DNA from: Acidobacteriota bacterium
GTDB taxonomy: Bacteria; Acidobacteriota; JAAYUB01
Direction: 5' to 3'
Assembly: GCA_017996395.1 (NCBI GenBank)
Contig: JAGOHA010000016.1
Span: 1-45,605 of the forward strand
Length of the DNA stretch: 45,605 nucleotides
This document shows positions 7,446 to 16,641 of this stretch, in pieces. Both the position numbers and the translations under genes were made by a program. The first letter of the stretch is position 1. The number at the start of each line of letters is the position of its first letter. The notes beneath the pieces are model-generated. The model saw only the letters and a list, made by a program, of their open reading frames with translations, did not search any database and was not told where the DNA came from.

Positions 7446-9809
7446 CTAACTCGGTTTGATCGCATACCCCATGGCCCGATAGCCGCGCTGGCGCTTTTTC
7501 CACATCCGGGCAAGTTGCGGCTGATCGGTCTCGGCGTAATCGTAGATGCGCACATCCTGCTTGTCGGCATGCTCCCGGTGCAGACGTCCGGCGTATTGCT
7601 GCAAGGTTCCTTTCCAGGAGATCGGCATGGCCAGCACCAGGGTATCGAGCGGCGGATGGTCAAAACCTTCGCCGATCAGGCGTCCGGTGGCGAGCAGAAC
7701 CCTGGGCGCAGATTCTTCCAACGCTTCCAGCTCAGCAAAGACCGCCGTTCGCTGTTTCCTCGCCAAGCGGCCATGGAGGACGAAGCAGTGTTCGATCTCA
7801 TTCTCAAGCGCTTCCCGCAACAGCGGCAGATGATCCGTCCGCTCGGTGAGCACCAGTACCTTTCGCCCTTCCCTGTAGGCGGCCAGCACATCCCCGGCGA
7901 TAAACCGGTTGCGGGTCGCATCGTTGGCAAGGATGCGAAATACATCCTGAATCGGCGAATCCGGCGGAATTTCGGGTGCAGACAGCACCTTCGGCCAGAC
8001 TTCCAGTTGCGCCGGAGCGGTTTCCGGCCGGGCGGCGCTGTGACGGATCGGCCCGCACTGCATGAAGATGATGGGCTGATGCCCGTCGCGGCGTATCGGG
8101 GTGGCGGTCAATCCCATCACGAATTTCGCCTTGGCCTGCTTGAGAATCGCTTCGAAGGAAAAGGCCGACAGGTGATGGCATTCGTCGATGATGATCTGCC
8201 CGTACTGGTCGAGCAGTTCGCCCAAGTCTTCCCGCCGTGACAATGACTGCATGACAGCGATGTCGATCTTGCCGGACGGCTTCTTCTTGCCGCCGCCGAT
8301 GAAGCCCAGTCCATCCCTGGGGATTTCCAGTAATCCGGTCAATCGCTCCTGCCACTGGCGCAGTAAATCGGTACGGTGCACCAGCACCAGCGTGCTGGCC
8401 CGGCGTCGGGCGATCAGGGCGGCGGCGGTGACCGTTTTGCCAAAGGCGGTCGGCGCGCAGAGCACGCCGACCTCGTGTTTGAGCATTTCCGTCATCGCTG
8501 CCTTCTGCTCCTTGCGCAAGATGCCGATGAATTTGGCTGTGACCTTTCGTCCCGGCAGACGTTCGTCCTGTAGCTCCGTGCGGATGTCGTTCTCCTTCAA
8601 CAGTTCGAGCACCGCATCGAGGCAGCCTCGCGGCAGACCGATATGCTGGGGGAAATTCTCGGCGCAGCCAATGATGCGTGGCTTATTCCATACCGGCAGG
8701 CGCATGGCCTGGGCCTTGTAGAACTCCGGATTCTGGAAGGCGGCGAGCCGGATCAGGCGGTTGGCCAGCGGCTGTGGCAGATCGGCCTTGGCGATGAAAA
8801 TCTGGTTGGCCAGCACCAGGGTGAGCGAATCAGGTAAAGGGCCATCAATCCGGGCTGAGACAGGCGATCGACGCTGCCAGGGTGTGTTGTCCTCTTCCTC
8901 GGTGATAAAGGCTACATCCAGGGGATGGCGGTTTCCGCTGGCTTGTTGAATGGCGTCTTCCAGGTCCTGTCGGGACATTGGACGGATGGAGGCCAGAAAC
9001 GCCCACTGGTCGGGATAGGGCTGCAAGTGTTCATCGACAAATACGCTGCCGCCCCTTTCTCTCGGTTGTTTCTGCAGGGGGAGTGCGATCAGGTTGCCGA
9101 AACCGCCTTTGGGCAGGGTGTCCTGGTTGGGAAACAGCCGGTCATAGCTGACCAGGGACAGTTGCCGGGTGCGGTCGCAGGTGTGGCTGATTAGCGCGGC
9201 CCCCAGTTGCCGGGCTTCACGGGCCGGAACCGGCTCGGCGAAGAAGATCCAAACGTGTGCCCCATTACCGGATCGGGAAATTTCCATCGCCGCCGGGATG
9301 TCAAGCTCCCGGCAGGATTGCATGAAGGTCTTGGCATCCTCCCTCCAGTCGGCCTCGTCGAAATCCACCGCGAGAAAATAGCAACTGTCATCACTCAGGA
9401 GCGGATAGACGCCGACAGTCTGTTTTCCGGCTAGATGGTCATAGATCACCTGATCGGTTACCGGCAACAACTGTCGCTGGTTGCAGTCACCGCATTTCAC
9501 CCGGGGTTTGTGGCAGACACCGGGTTTCCACTCGTTGCCGCAGGCTGGTGAATAGCCGGACGTGCCCTTGACCGACTCCCAACGTTGGGGGTAGACATCC
9601 TCGCGTCCCCGGAACAGGCGGCGGAACAGGGCGATCTTGTCGTCTGTGCTGAGATGTGAAGGAGAGAGAGTCGGTCTCGGTGGAACGGGGATGGGTTCAG
9701 TTGCAGCCGGGTCTTCCCAGGAAATGCCGTGCCGGATCAGCAGGTCCTTGAGCCGGGCGTTCTCCTCGCGCAGCCGCCACAGTTCATCTTGCTCGCCATC
9801 CGATACCAT
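7446..9809 (-). CDS. TOTE-type primase-helicase (archaeo-eukaryotic primase domain fused to an SF2 helicase)
   Basis: A 787-residue protein resembling those annotated as TOTE conflict-system primase proteins. Residues about 6-26 form a short coiled coil. A Cys cluster (C90, C99, C106, C109) could bind zinc. The primase-like domain follows, with FLAVDFDEADW carrying the paired acidic residues (D149, D151) and SRSGNGAHVW carrying the conserved His (H185). The C-terminal half is a superfamily-2 helicase: TAFGKT (Walker A), IIIDECHHLS, GLTATPIRRDG, and later VLLATGRLIGEGFDHP. Database descriptions link such proteins to biological conflict. The ATG at 9809 was preferred to 9869 because it starts the coiled coil. 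It lies 84 bases downstream of the Fic gene on the same strand. Family confidence is good; a role in phage or plasmid defence is inferred. Confidence 0.82.
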   Translation of the reverse strand: MVSDGEQDELWRLREENARLKDLLIRHGISWEDPAATEPIPVPPRPTLSPSHLSTDDKIALFRRLFRGREDVYPQRWESVKGTSGYSPACGNEWKPGVCHKPRVKCGDCNQRQLLPVTDQVIYDHLAGKQTVGVYPLLSDDSCYFLAVDFDEADWREDAKTFMQSCRELDIPAAMEISRSGNGAHVWIFFAEPVPAREARQLGAALISHTCDRTRQLSLVSYDRLFPNQDTLPKGGFGNLIALPLQKQPRERGGSVFVDEHLQPYPDQWAFLASIRPMSRQDLEDAIQQASGNRHPLDVAFITEEEDNTPWQRRSPVSARIDGPLPDSLTLVLANQIFIAKADLPQPLANRLIRLAAFQNPEFYKAQAMRLPVWNKPRIIGCAENFPQHIGLPRGCLDAVLELLKENDIRTELQDERLPGRKVTAKFIGILRKEQKAAMTEMLKHEVGVLCAPTAFGKTVTAAALIARRRASTLVLVHRTDLLRQWQERLTGLLEIPRDGLGFIGGGKKKPSGKIDIAVMQSLSRREDLGELLDQYGQIIIDECHHLSAFSFEAILKQAKAKFVMGLTATPIRRDGHQPIIFMQCGPIRHSAARPETAPAQLEVWPKVLSAPEIPPDSPIQDVFRILANDATRNRFIAGDVLAAYREGRKVLVLTERTDHLPLLREALENEIEHCFVLHGRLARKQRTAVFAELEALEESAPRVLLATGRLIGEGFDHPPLDTLVLAMPISWKGTLQQYAGRLHREHADKQDVRIYDYAETDQPQLARMWKKRQRGYRAMGYAIKPS

Positions 9810-9893
9810 CTCTTGTGAACATCTCCATCGACCTGATTGCCATGGCCGGCTTGCCAAAAGCCATGTCATGAGTCGGCCGCAAGTTCCCCTCTG

Positions 9894-10910
9894 CTACTCG
9901 TCGGCATGGTGCAGCAACCAACGCCGGCCTTTGCCGGTCAACCGATAGCGCTGGGTCGGGCTGCGCGGGGAGTCGGGCTGCGTGCGTTCGATCCATCCGT
10001 TTTCCAGGGCCGGGTTGAGGTAGTTGTTCCGGAACGTGGGGCGGTGAGACAAACCCAGAGCATGCATCAGATTGTTGCTGCCCAGCTCGCCGCTCCCAAC
10101 CGCACGGATCAATGCCGCTACTTGGCCGGTTACTTGGTCGCCTACTTGGTCGGTCGACACAGCCTCACGCACGGCATCTCGCAACGCGCTCAGCATGAAC
10201 TCGATAAATGGAGTGGCATCCGCTTGGCTGTCGGCCACCGCGAGCACTCGGTAATAATCATCCTGACGATCACGGATCACGGTCTCCACCGGCAGGTAAG
10301 CCAGCAGCGGTTTCCAGTTCCGTAGAATCAGGGTTTGCCACAGCCGTCCCATCCGCCCGTTGCCGTCGGCGAAGGGGTGGATGAATTCGAACTCGTAGTG
10401 AAAGACGCAACTGGCCACTAAGGGATGCTCGTTGGTGTTTTTCAGCCAATCCAGCAGATCCGCCATCAGCCTGGGCACACGATCAGCGGGGGGAGCCATG
10501 TGCACCAGCTGCTCCCCCCGGAAGATGCCGACCCCACCGGATCGATATCGACCCGTTTCATCCACTAGCCCGCGCATCAGCATCTCGTGCGCCGCCAGCA
10601 GGTCATCCTCGGCGCCGGCGTCCCAGACCTCCATCGCTTCGTAAGTCGCAAAGGCGTTGCGCACCTCCTGAATCTCGCGGGGGTGCCCCAACACCCGCTT
10701 GCCCTCGATCACGGCGGTCACCTGTTCAAGGGTGAGCGTATTGTTCTCGATGGCCAGCGAGGCCTGGATGGTGCGGATGCGGTTCTCCCGGCGCAGGCGT
10801 GGAGTCAGGTTCTGTTCGGCCAGCACGGTGTAGCGGCCAATGATTTCGCCGATCTCGGCCACCAGATTCACGACCGCCGGCGTGATGGTGAAGGGGGGCT
10901 GATACTTCAT
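9894..10910 (-). CDS. Fic-family protein (predicted AMP transferase) with N-terminal inhibitory helix and C-terminal winged helix
   Basis: A 338-residue Fic protein. The active-site motif HPFADGNGRMGR (His178) is intact, so nucleotidyl transfer, usually AMP onto a hydroxyl of a target protein, is expected. An inhibitory motif SLAIENN lies at residues 51-57, N-terminal to the Fic fold, placing it in the self-inhibited class II. The C-terminal 70 residues look like a winged-helix DNA-binding domain ending in YRLTGKGRRWLL, which fits autoregulation. A perfect dyad lies 36 bases upstream of the ATG. GGGGAGG precedes the ATG, which overlaps the stop of the truncated Fic frame upstream. Role inferred: a regulated toxin-like effector in the defence island. 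Confidence 0.92.
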   Translation of the reverse strand: MKYQPPFTITPAVVNLVAEIGEIIGRYTVLAEQNLTPRLRRENRIRTIQASLAIENNTLTLEQVTAVIEGKRVLGHPREIQEVRNAFATYEAMEVWDAGAEDDLLAAHEMLMRGLVDETGRYRSGGVGIFRGEQLVHMAPPADRVPRLMADLLDWLKNTNEHPLVASCVFHYEFEFIHPFADGNGRMGRLWQTLILRNWKPLLAYLPVETVIRDRQDDYYRVLAVADSQADATPFIEFMLSALRDAVREAVSTDQVGDQVTGQVAALIRAVGSGELGSNNLMHALGLSHRPTFRNNYLNPALENGWIERTQPDSPRSPTQRYRLTGKGRRWLLHHADE

Positions 10911-10945
10911 ATGGCCTCCCCGGGTGATCGAAACGGCACGATTTG

Positions 10946-10965
10946 TATCGCGATTTGGCGCGATA
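10946..10965. promoter_or_regulatory. Palindromic operator candidate upstream of the Fic gene
   Basis: TATCGCG (10946-10952) and CGCGATA (10959-10965) form a perfect seven-base inverted repeat with a six-base spacer, 36 bases before the Fic start codon. The winged-helix C-terminus of the Fic protein makes autoregulation through this site a reasonable guess. Confidence 0.5.
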
Positions 10966-11074
10966 GTCTTCTGAATGTCGCAGCGCGTGTCTTTGATCTG
11001 TCACAGCTCTTTGCTGTGAACCATGTCGCGAAGTTTTCGCATAACCGGCTGAATTTCAAACTATGCCACTCTGA

Positions 11075-11146
11075 ACGCGCCCGCCCGATGCGGGTGATCG
11101 CCTGGGTCATGCGGTTGGTGATGGTGAACTTTGGAGTAAAAGTCAT
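11075..11146 (-). pseudogene. Truncated N-terminus of a second Fic gene
   Basis: Just after the stop of the 1196-residue gene, a GGGGGG ribosome site and ATG (11146) begin a frame whose first 24 residues (MTFTPKFTITNRMTQAITRI and GRAR) match the typical start of another Fic subfamily. After that the frame loses all similarity but stays open, ending in ATGA at the start codon of the intact Fic gene (stop 10907-10909). The most likely history is deletion of the rest of this Fic gene, with its operon start left in place. It could still act as a leader that couples translation to the downstream Fic gene. Confidence 0.55.
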
Positions 11147-11158
11147 AGCATACCCCCC

Positions 11159-14100
11159 TCATTCAACGTCCAGAAAATCAAAACGGCCAAGTCGCAACAG
11201 ATTTTCCCGGGCACGTTCAGCATTTTCGCGAACCTGAGGGTCTTCAGCAGTCAGGCCTGCCTTCAAGATAGGCTTGGCCTCGTTTATTGAAATGTATATC
11301 TGTGTGCCTTGGTCCATGGCATCCGTGATTTTCGCAAAGCACTCGACCACCAATGCCAAGTGATCCGGAAGCAGCTTGTTTAAGGCTTTCATCTCGATGA
11401 AAATCCCCCTTTCCTTCTCGCGCCTCAGATCGAGAATCTTCGAGTAAGCACGCAATCGCCACTCCGGATCAAGGCATTCGGCCTCCAGCCAAAAAGTGAA
11501 TTCCTGAAGCTCCTGCTTCTCCCCGACTTCAAGACGCCAGTCGAAAAAGGCGATAATACGGTCGGTCAATGCTCTATCCAGATGCCTGCCGCTATTTCTC
11601 AATGAGCGACCTACATAATCGAATAGCTGAGCCCAACGCTCGCGATCGTCGCTGGTCTTGTTATAAAAACGCTCCAGCAGGCTTTCATCACCCGTAAGAG
11701 GGTAAACCTCCCAAAGGTAGTAGGTGAAAATGTGCTGGCCCAATCTGTCGACAAGATCTTTTCCGCCGACTTGGGCGGTCGACAGGATATTCAGGTTATC
11801 AATCGCAAATTCAAAATCCTCCTGCAGAATTTCAAATATATTCTTGAACGGACGATTGAAACGGATATAGCTTCCAAAAGCATCCCGCCAAGCAGCTAAA
11901 TTTCCGTGAGGAAACAGGACCCCTCGTCGGTCGATGGCCCAATCCCGGTTAAGAGTGCAGATGTTGCCGAAGTGCATTCCTAGAAGCGCATATTCAGGCC
12001 GTGTTAAAGGGAATATGGCGTCATCGGCCAAGCGTTTCGAGAGAATGTCTGTCACTTCCCGCACAGGATCATCGGGCATATGACGAAGAATCCAGAAACC
12101 AAACTTGATCAGTGACTCAAGCGCCCGGCTACGAGTATTGTTAATGGCCTCGGTAAATGGGTCATCGCGGTTGAGCAGCACGGGGCGGTTGTGGTCAAGC
12201 CGCCAATCGAATTGGTTGCACACTTCTTGAAGGAGGCGGGCGAGAGTATTCCTTGCACTGACGGGAACTTCCGTATCCTTGCTCACGCATGCATCAATGA
12301 AATCGACCACGACCCGTCGCGAGCTGCCCCAGTCGGGATGATCACGAGATTCGTCTCGCGGCTCGGGTTGTCCTTCAACTCGCGCCGTGTCCGGATGCGA
12401 CAGGACCCATGCACAGAACTCAAGCCACTGGTCCAGTTTGTCGAAATTCTTCTCCTTGATGATTTCGAGCATGGCTTTGAGCATTGCCGCGACATAAACC
12501 GGCCGAGCAATCCTGTCACGGTTCGCCAGCCAGAAAGCCAAACGCTCATCATCTGGCACAATCTTTTCTTTGAACAGGGACTGAAAGACTCCCGCAAGCG
12601 CTGAGATGTTGATCTCAACCAGCCAATCATCTCTCTCTCGATGCTCCTCGCTCCAGTCGTTCAGATAGGTTAGAAGCTCTTCATCCGTGAGGCTCTCAAG
12701 ATCCTCGGCGGACTTCGGGCTCCGATAGCTGACAAAGCCGCTGGTTACCCCGCCGTAGGGTGAATAGCTATCATCGGTAACAGCTTCAGCCGAGGATTCA
12801 CCTTCCAGCTCATCGAAATACTGCCGGACATCCCCGCTAAACAGTGCGGTGAATGGGCGAAGCTGCACGCGATGAAAGTACCGTTGATGCTTCTGAAAAG
12901 CCTCTTCACTGTACCGTTCACCCATCCTTTCTCGAAAATCCTTATTCGAAGGCCCGCTGAGAATGGCGCCGACAATTCTTTCTCGTTCGTCTTCACTGAG
13001 CAAGCGTGGACCGAAGTGTTCACTGGCCTTGTGGATCATCAGTTGGAATTCGTAGTGATGCTTCCATTTGGGATAATCTTCGTGACCAAGGATCTGCTCG
13101 CGTATCCATGGGAGGGTCTGGTCATTGGGGTGTGATGCGTAAAGGTGCTGCCGCAGCCGCTTGAATACTTTCCAGCGATGATTTCGCAATGCCTGATCCA
13201 GGGCATCAATGGATTCCGGGGCTTTGTCATAGACCTGCTCACAGGCATAGGTCAGCGTCTGCACAAGGGTTCCCTTCACATCCTGATAGTCGCGATCCGG
13301 CTTATCCAGCCTCCGGCACCAGATTTCCGAATAGTCTTGGTCGTTCCCTTTTTCGAAATCTTCCGGGTGCATTCCCAGCCTGATCATGCTTGCCACTGCA
13401 TCAATCAGGATACGGGAAACCTGATAGGGCTCATGCTCGGCCAAGGGGCGAACACCTTTTTCCAGGATTTGCTGATATTCCCATTGATCGAAACGCGGAT
13501 TCGGCTCTAGCGAAGTGTTCCAGGCTTCCGGGTTATCTTTGCGTCGGGACTGTTTTTCGTCCTCTTTCGGGTCCGGTTGAAAGGCGATCGCATACTGGAT
13601 GATTTCATGTGCGGCGTTGCGAGGTGGCCCTTGGTCGCTTCCCCACTTTTTGAGAATTTTGACGATGAGTTCTTCCTCGCCCCATCGGTAGGGTGATTTG
13701 AGAAACTGCTTGATCAGGGGCTTGAGGCGAAGTGAAAGCGCAGTGTCTTTCAAATCACAAGCGATCGAAACGATTTCCCTCAAAATGCGAGGGTTGTCCG
13801 TCTGTTCCAGACCGAGAATGATTTCAACAACTTGTTCCGGATTTTGTTCGGAAACTCGTTGCAAGTAAAAGATAGGCCACCAGAGTGGAGTGATGATACG
13901 GCCGTCTCCTGCGGCCTCTACACCAGGTGGGTTCTTGAAAAAACCATTTTGGGATAACGGATTGATCCATACCGGATTATCGACGGTTTTAAAAAAGTAT
14001 GCGTAATTGGCGCCACGGCGCTTGATTAACTCAAGCATGTTTTCAACCGCGCCTTGTTCAGGTTGCGGCTTCTCTAAAATCGTTCGAATAGCGCCTTGAT

Positions 14101-14749
14101 CCTGAGCAGTTATCGGGGCCAACAGATCGATGACAATACGCTCGGTCAGAGAAAGCTGCTGCCAAAATGTCTCCTCATCGGGATGAGTGTTGTGATGGGC
14201 CAGTGCCTCAAAAAATTTCCACACAGAGTGAAATCGCTCGGATTTCTCCAATCTGATCCCTTGATCCAGAGCGTCGTGCATTGGATCAATCTTGCTCATC
14301 ACGGAATGAATTTGTTCTTTTCTTGTAGGTATCTGGTTCAGTTCAAAATACTTATCAACGCCTCGTATGGTTTTATCCAGACCGGCATCAATGGTCTTGC
14401 CGTTCCATTCTCCCTCATAGCGATTCTTATCCGAACACAGTCGAGAATACAGGTTGACCCTCATGCCTCTAAAGTCAGGCCTCGACTCCTGAATCTCGCT
14501 CTCGACAAAAACACGGGGAAGTTTCTCCAGAAGTTCTCTCAAAGACTGCGCGGCCTGAGAGAACCGGTCGGGGTTGTAAATGTTCTTGGCCGCATAAATG
14601 GCCCCAAGGTACCAGGCGGCCAGAGAATATTTCTGAGATTTTGTGGCGCTGAGAATTTCGAAGACCTGTTTTTGTATCGAGTTAAGCTCCATCGGGCCTG
14701 GGGCTGACTCGGGAAAATCTAATCGATTCTCTTTTATGCGTTCAGCCAC
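11159..14749 (-). CDS. Very large helical protein of unknown function in a Type I restriction operon
   Basis: A 1196-residue protein I cannot assign. The GTG start at 14749 lies two bases after the stop of the OLD-like gene with AAGGTGGGG upstream; an ATG at 14782 would overlap that gene. The first about 60 residues, including AAQSLRELLEKLPR, resemble a helical module seen at the start of other defence proteins. The remainder is rich in Leu, Glu and Arg helical pairs like an alpha-solenoid and ends in HEAT-like helices (DPQVRENAERARENLLR). No Walker A, nuclease, protease or membrane motif is visible. Codon use is clearly less GC-biased than the flanking core. Its tight coupling to an ATPase-nuclease suggests a sensor, scaffold or effector partner; this is inference. 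Confidence 0.75.
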   Translation of the reverse strand: MAERIKENRLDFPESAPGPMELNSIQKQVFEILSATKSQKYSLAAWYLGAIYAAKNIYNPDRFSQAAQSLRELLEKLPRVFVESEIQESRPDFRGMRVNLYSRLCSDKNRYEGEWNGKTIDAGLDKTIRGVDKYFELNQIPTRKEQIHSVMSKIDPMHDALDQGIRLEKSERFHSVWKFFEALAHHNTHPDEETFWQQLSLTERIVIDLLAPITAQDQGAIRTILEKPQPEQGAVENMLELIKRRGANYAYFFKTVDNPVWINPLSQNGFFKNPPGVEAAGDGRIITPLWWPIFYLQRVSEQNPEQVVEIILGLEQTDNPRILREIVSIACDLKDTALSLRLKPLIKQFLKSPYRWGEEELIVKILKKWGSDQGPPRNAAHEIIQYAIAFQPDPKEDEKQSRRKDNPEAWNTSLEPNPRFDQWEYQQILEKGVRPLAEHEPYQVSRILIDAVASMIRLGMHPEDFEKGNDQDYSEIWCRRLDKPDRDYQDVKGTLVQTLTYACEQVYDKAPESIDALDQALRNHRWKVFKRLRQHLYASHPNDQTLPWIREQILGHEDYPKWKHHYEFQLMIHKASEHFGPRLLSEDERERIVGAILSGPSNKDFRERMGERYSEEAFQKHQRYFHRVQLRPFTALFSGDVRQYFDELEGESSAEAVTDDSYSPYGGVTSGFVSYRSPKSAEDLESLTDEELLTYLNDWSEEHRERDDWLVEINISALAGVFQSLFKEKIVPDDERLAFWLANRDRIARPVYVAAMLKAMLEIIKEKNFDKLDQWLEFCAWVLSHPDTARVEGQPEPRDESRDHPDWGSSRRVVVDFIDACVSKDTEVPVSARNTLARLLQEVCNQFDWRLDHNRPVLLNRDDPFTEAINNTRSRALESLIKFGFWILRHMPDDPVREVTDILSKRLADDAIFPLTRPEYALLGMHFGNICTLNRDWAIDRRGVLFPHGNLAAWRDAFGSYIRFNRPFKNIFEILQEDFEFAIDNLNILSTAQVGGKDLVDRLGQHIFTYYLWEVYPLTGDESLLERFYNKTSDDRERWAQLFDYVGRSLRNSGRHLDRALTDRIIAFFDWRLEVGEKQELQEFTFWLEAECLDPEWRLRAYSKILDLRREKERGIFIEMKALNKLLPDHLALVVECFAKITDAMDQGTQIYISINEAKPILKAGLTAEDPQVRENAERARENLLRLGRFDFLDVE

Positions 14750-14751
14750 GA

Positions 14752-16632
14752 TTAATCCCCACCTTCCGCACCCGCCGGGCATTTCGTCTTGATGAACTCG
14801 AACATGGGGCGGAAAACTTCAAAGCAAGCCGGGGCCAGGGTTGGCACAACATCTTTGGCGAATGCTACTTTCTGGCCATCGCTAACAAATTTTATAAAGC
14901 CATCTGTCCGATCGGTATCGACAACAAAGTATTGGTCTAAGCCTGGTACGCCATGAAACAACAACTCGATGGTCAGTAATGACCTATTGCCATAATTACC
15001 GCCGGTATGTGGGTTTATTACCTGATTGCGAATCTGCCCGTTGGTGGGTACGGGTAAAAGCATCGCGTAACTTTCATGGGCATTGTGCTTTTTCACCAAA
15101 CACTGACATGGATCGGTTTGCACATTTTGTCCAAGTTGGTTCCAGTCGTTGTATGCCTCATCAAAATCAAAAACAGAGAAAAAGGTACGACCTGGGTGGT
15201 TTTGGTAAAGCGTATTGTCCTTAATGAGATTACGAAGGAATCCGCAACTGAACGCATTCTGTATCTCAAAATTGCGTTCCTCGGTTGGAAAAAGTTTCGA
15301 CCACGCAGTTTCAAGAATCATTTCGTCGGTGATCCCCTCAGTAAACAAGACGGCCCCGGTAGTATTCTTGAGAACGTGATGAATGTTTAACCGAGCTTCA
15401 CTCTCGGAAAAAGAAATCAACCCTGCAGAGAGCGATTTGATGACATCAGCTTTCCTGACCTTCTTTGAAACGACATTCGAGCCGTCAAATTCAAACAGGT
15501 TGATGACGCTCTCATTGGCATTTGTGATGGTCGATGCGCTATGACTGCTCATCAGAACGTGGTTGTTCTTGGCGGTGGTGTCGGTAATCTCGAAGACCTG
15601 TTTGAGGAAATCGAACTGCCATTCCGGGTGGAGGAAGGAGTCGGGCTCGTCGAGCAGGGTGATACAGTTGCGGTCCTTGAACAGTTCGACGATGGAGTAG
15701 ATGTACACCGACTGAAACTGGCCGTCGCTGAAGTGAGCGATGGTGGCGTCCACGCCGCCGGTCAGTTGCAGTGGAATGGTGATCTCGGCCAGCATCCCCA
15801 GCGTCTTCAGGTTGTCAAACTGGCGGAACAGCTCCTGGGGGCTGAGGTCGGCGAATTCCTGGCGGATTTTGGCGATATCGAAATAGAGGATGTAACGGTC
15901 GTCTGAAGAAAAATAACCCTCAGAGCGCACCGGGCTACCTGTGGCGGTGTTGATGCAGCCATGGAGCCGGTCGAGAAAGGTCTTGGTGATCCCCTCCGGT
16001 TTCCAGTAGCGGTCGGTTTCATCGTTCAATTCGATGTCAAAACGGGAATCGGCGGCGTAGGCGGGGCGCTCCAGCACCACCTTCGCTTCTGAGGCCACGG
16101 TTTCAATGCCGAGCTTCTGGCAGATAAACTGTCGGGCCTTGCAGGTTTCGGGCTGCATCAGCAGCACGGCCAGCAGCAGCTCCTTGTAGTCCGGGCCGAT
16201 ACCGATGAAATACCGGGCCTCGTCAAAATCGGCGCGTTTGATGCGTTTGCGGAAGGCACCTTCATACTGCTCGACCAGCTTTGCCACCGTGTCGTTGTGG
16301 CCGGAGTAGTAGATCAGAACATTGTCCGGCAGAGGCGTTTTGCCGATGGTTTTTCGCTCTTTGCCGCCGATGGACAGCTTTCCGGAGTTCCAGCCGATTT
16401 CGGTGGCCTTGCCGTCGATCTCGAAGCCGATGCGGTAATTGAAATCGCAGGAGGCCTTGTCGCGGTCGAACTCGACGAGATGGCGGAAAATCTCGATGAG
16501 CGCCTCGAATAGATTGGATTTGCCGGTGCCGTTCTTGCCGACAAAGACATCGATAAAACTGCCGCCGTCGAAGCTCAGGGAAAAATCCCGAAGGTTCTTG
16601 TACTGGCCGATATAGAGCGATGTCAGGCGCAT
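14752..16632 (-). CDS. OLD-like ATPase with C-terminal Toprim nuclease domain
   Basis: A 626-residue ABC-type ATPase. Walker A is GKNGTGKSN at residues 32-40. The signature-like HFSDGQFQSVYIY, Walker B LLDEPDSFLHPE near residue 325 and the switch histidine in LMSSHSAS follow in order. The C-terminal third carries Toprim features: FTEGITDE near residue 428 and VFDFDEAY near residue 485, giving the acidic residues used for metal-dependent DNA cleavage. This architecture is that of overcoming-lysogenisation-defect (OLD) nucleases and relates to RloA- and GajA-type defence proteins. GGGAGA precedes the ATG by five bases. It follows hsdS by nine bases and precedes the giant gene by two, so all three are probably co-transcribed. 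No UvrD-like partner of the Gabija type is present. Confidence 0.85.
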   Translation of the reverse strand: MRLTSLYIGQYKNLRDFSLSFDGGSFIDVFVGKNGTGKSNLFEALIEIFRHLVEFDRDKASCDFNYRIGFEIDGKATEIGWNSGKLSIGGKERKTIGKTPLPDNVLIYYSGHNDTVAKLVEQYEGAFRKRIKRADFDEARYFIGIGPDYKELLLAVLLMQPETCKARQFICQKLGIETVASEAKVVLERPAYAADSRFDIELNDETDRYWKPEGITKTFLDRLHGCINTATGSPVRSEGYFSSDDRYILYFDIAKIRQEFADLSPQELFRQFDNLKTLGMLAEITIPLQLTGGVDATIAHFSDGQFQSVYIYSIVELFKDRNCITLLDEPDSFLHPEWQFDFLKQVFEITDTTAKNNHVLMSSHSASTITNANESVINLFEFDGSNVVSKKVRKADVIKSLSAGLISFSESEARLNIHHVLKNTTGAVLFTEGITDEMILETAWSKLFPTEERNFEIQNAFSCGFLRNLIKDNTLYQNHPGRTFFSVFDFDEAYNDWNQLGQNVQTDPCQCLVKKHNAHESYAMLLPVPTNGQIRNQVINPHTGGNYGNRSLLTIELLFHGVPGLDQYFVVDTDRTDGFIKFVSDGQKVAFAKDVVPTLAPACFEVFRPMFEFIKTKCPAGAEGGD

Positions 16633-16641
16633 GGTATCTCC

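Noticed and set aside
10726..11004. A 92-codon minus-strand frame before the Fic gene
   Set aside because: It runs out of frame through the Fic N-terminus and lacks a ribosome site.
14749..14782. ATG at 14782 as start of the giant gene
   Set aside because: It would overlap the end of the OLD-like gene by 31 bases without a ribosome site, while GTG at 14749 has AAGGTGGGG at good spacing.
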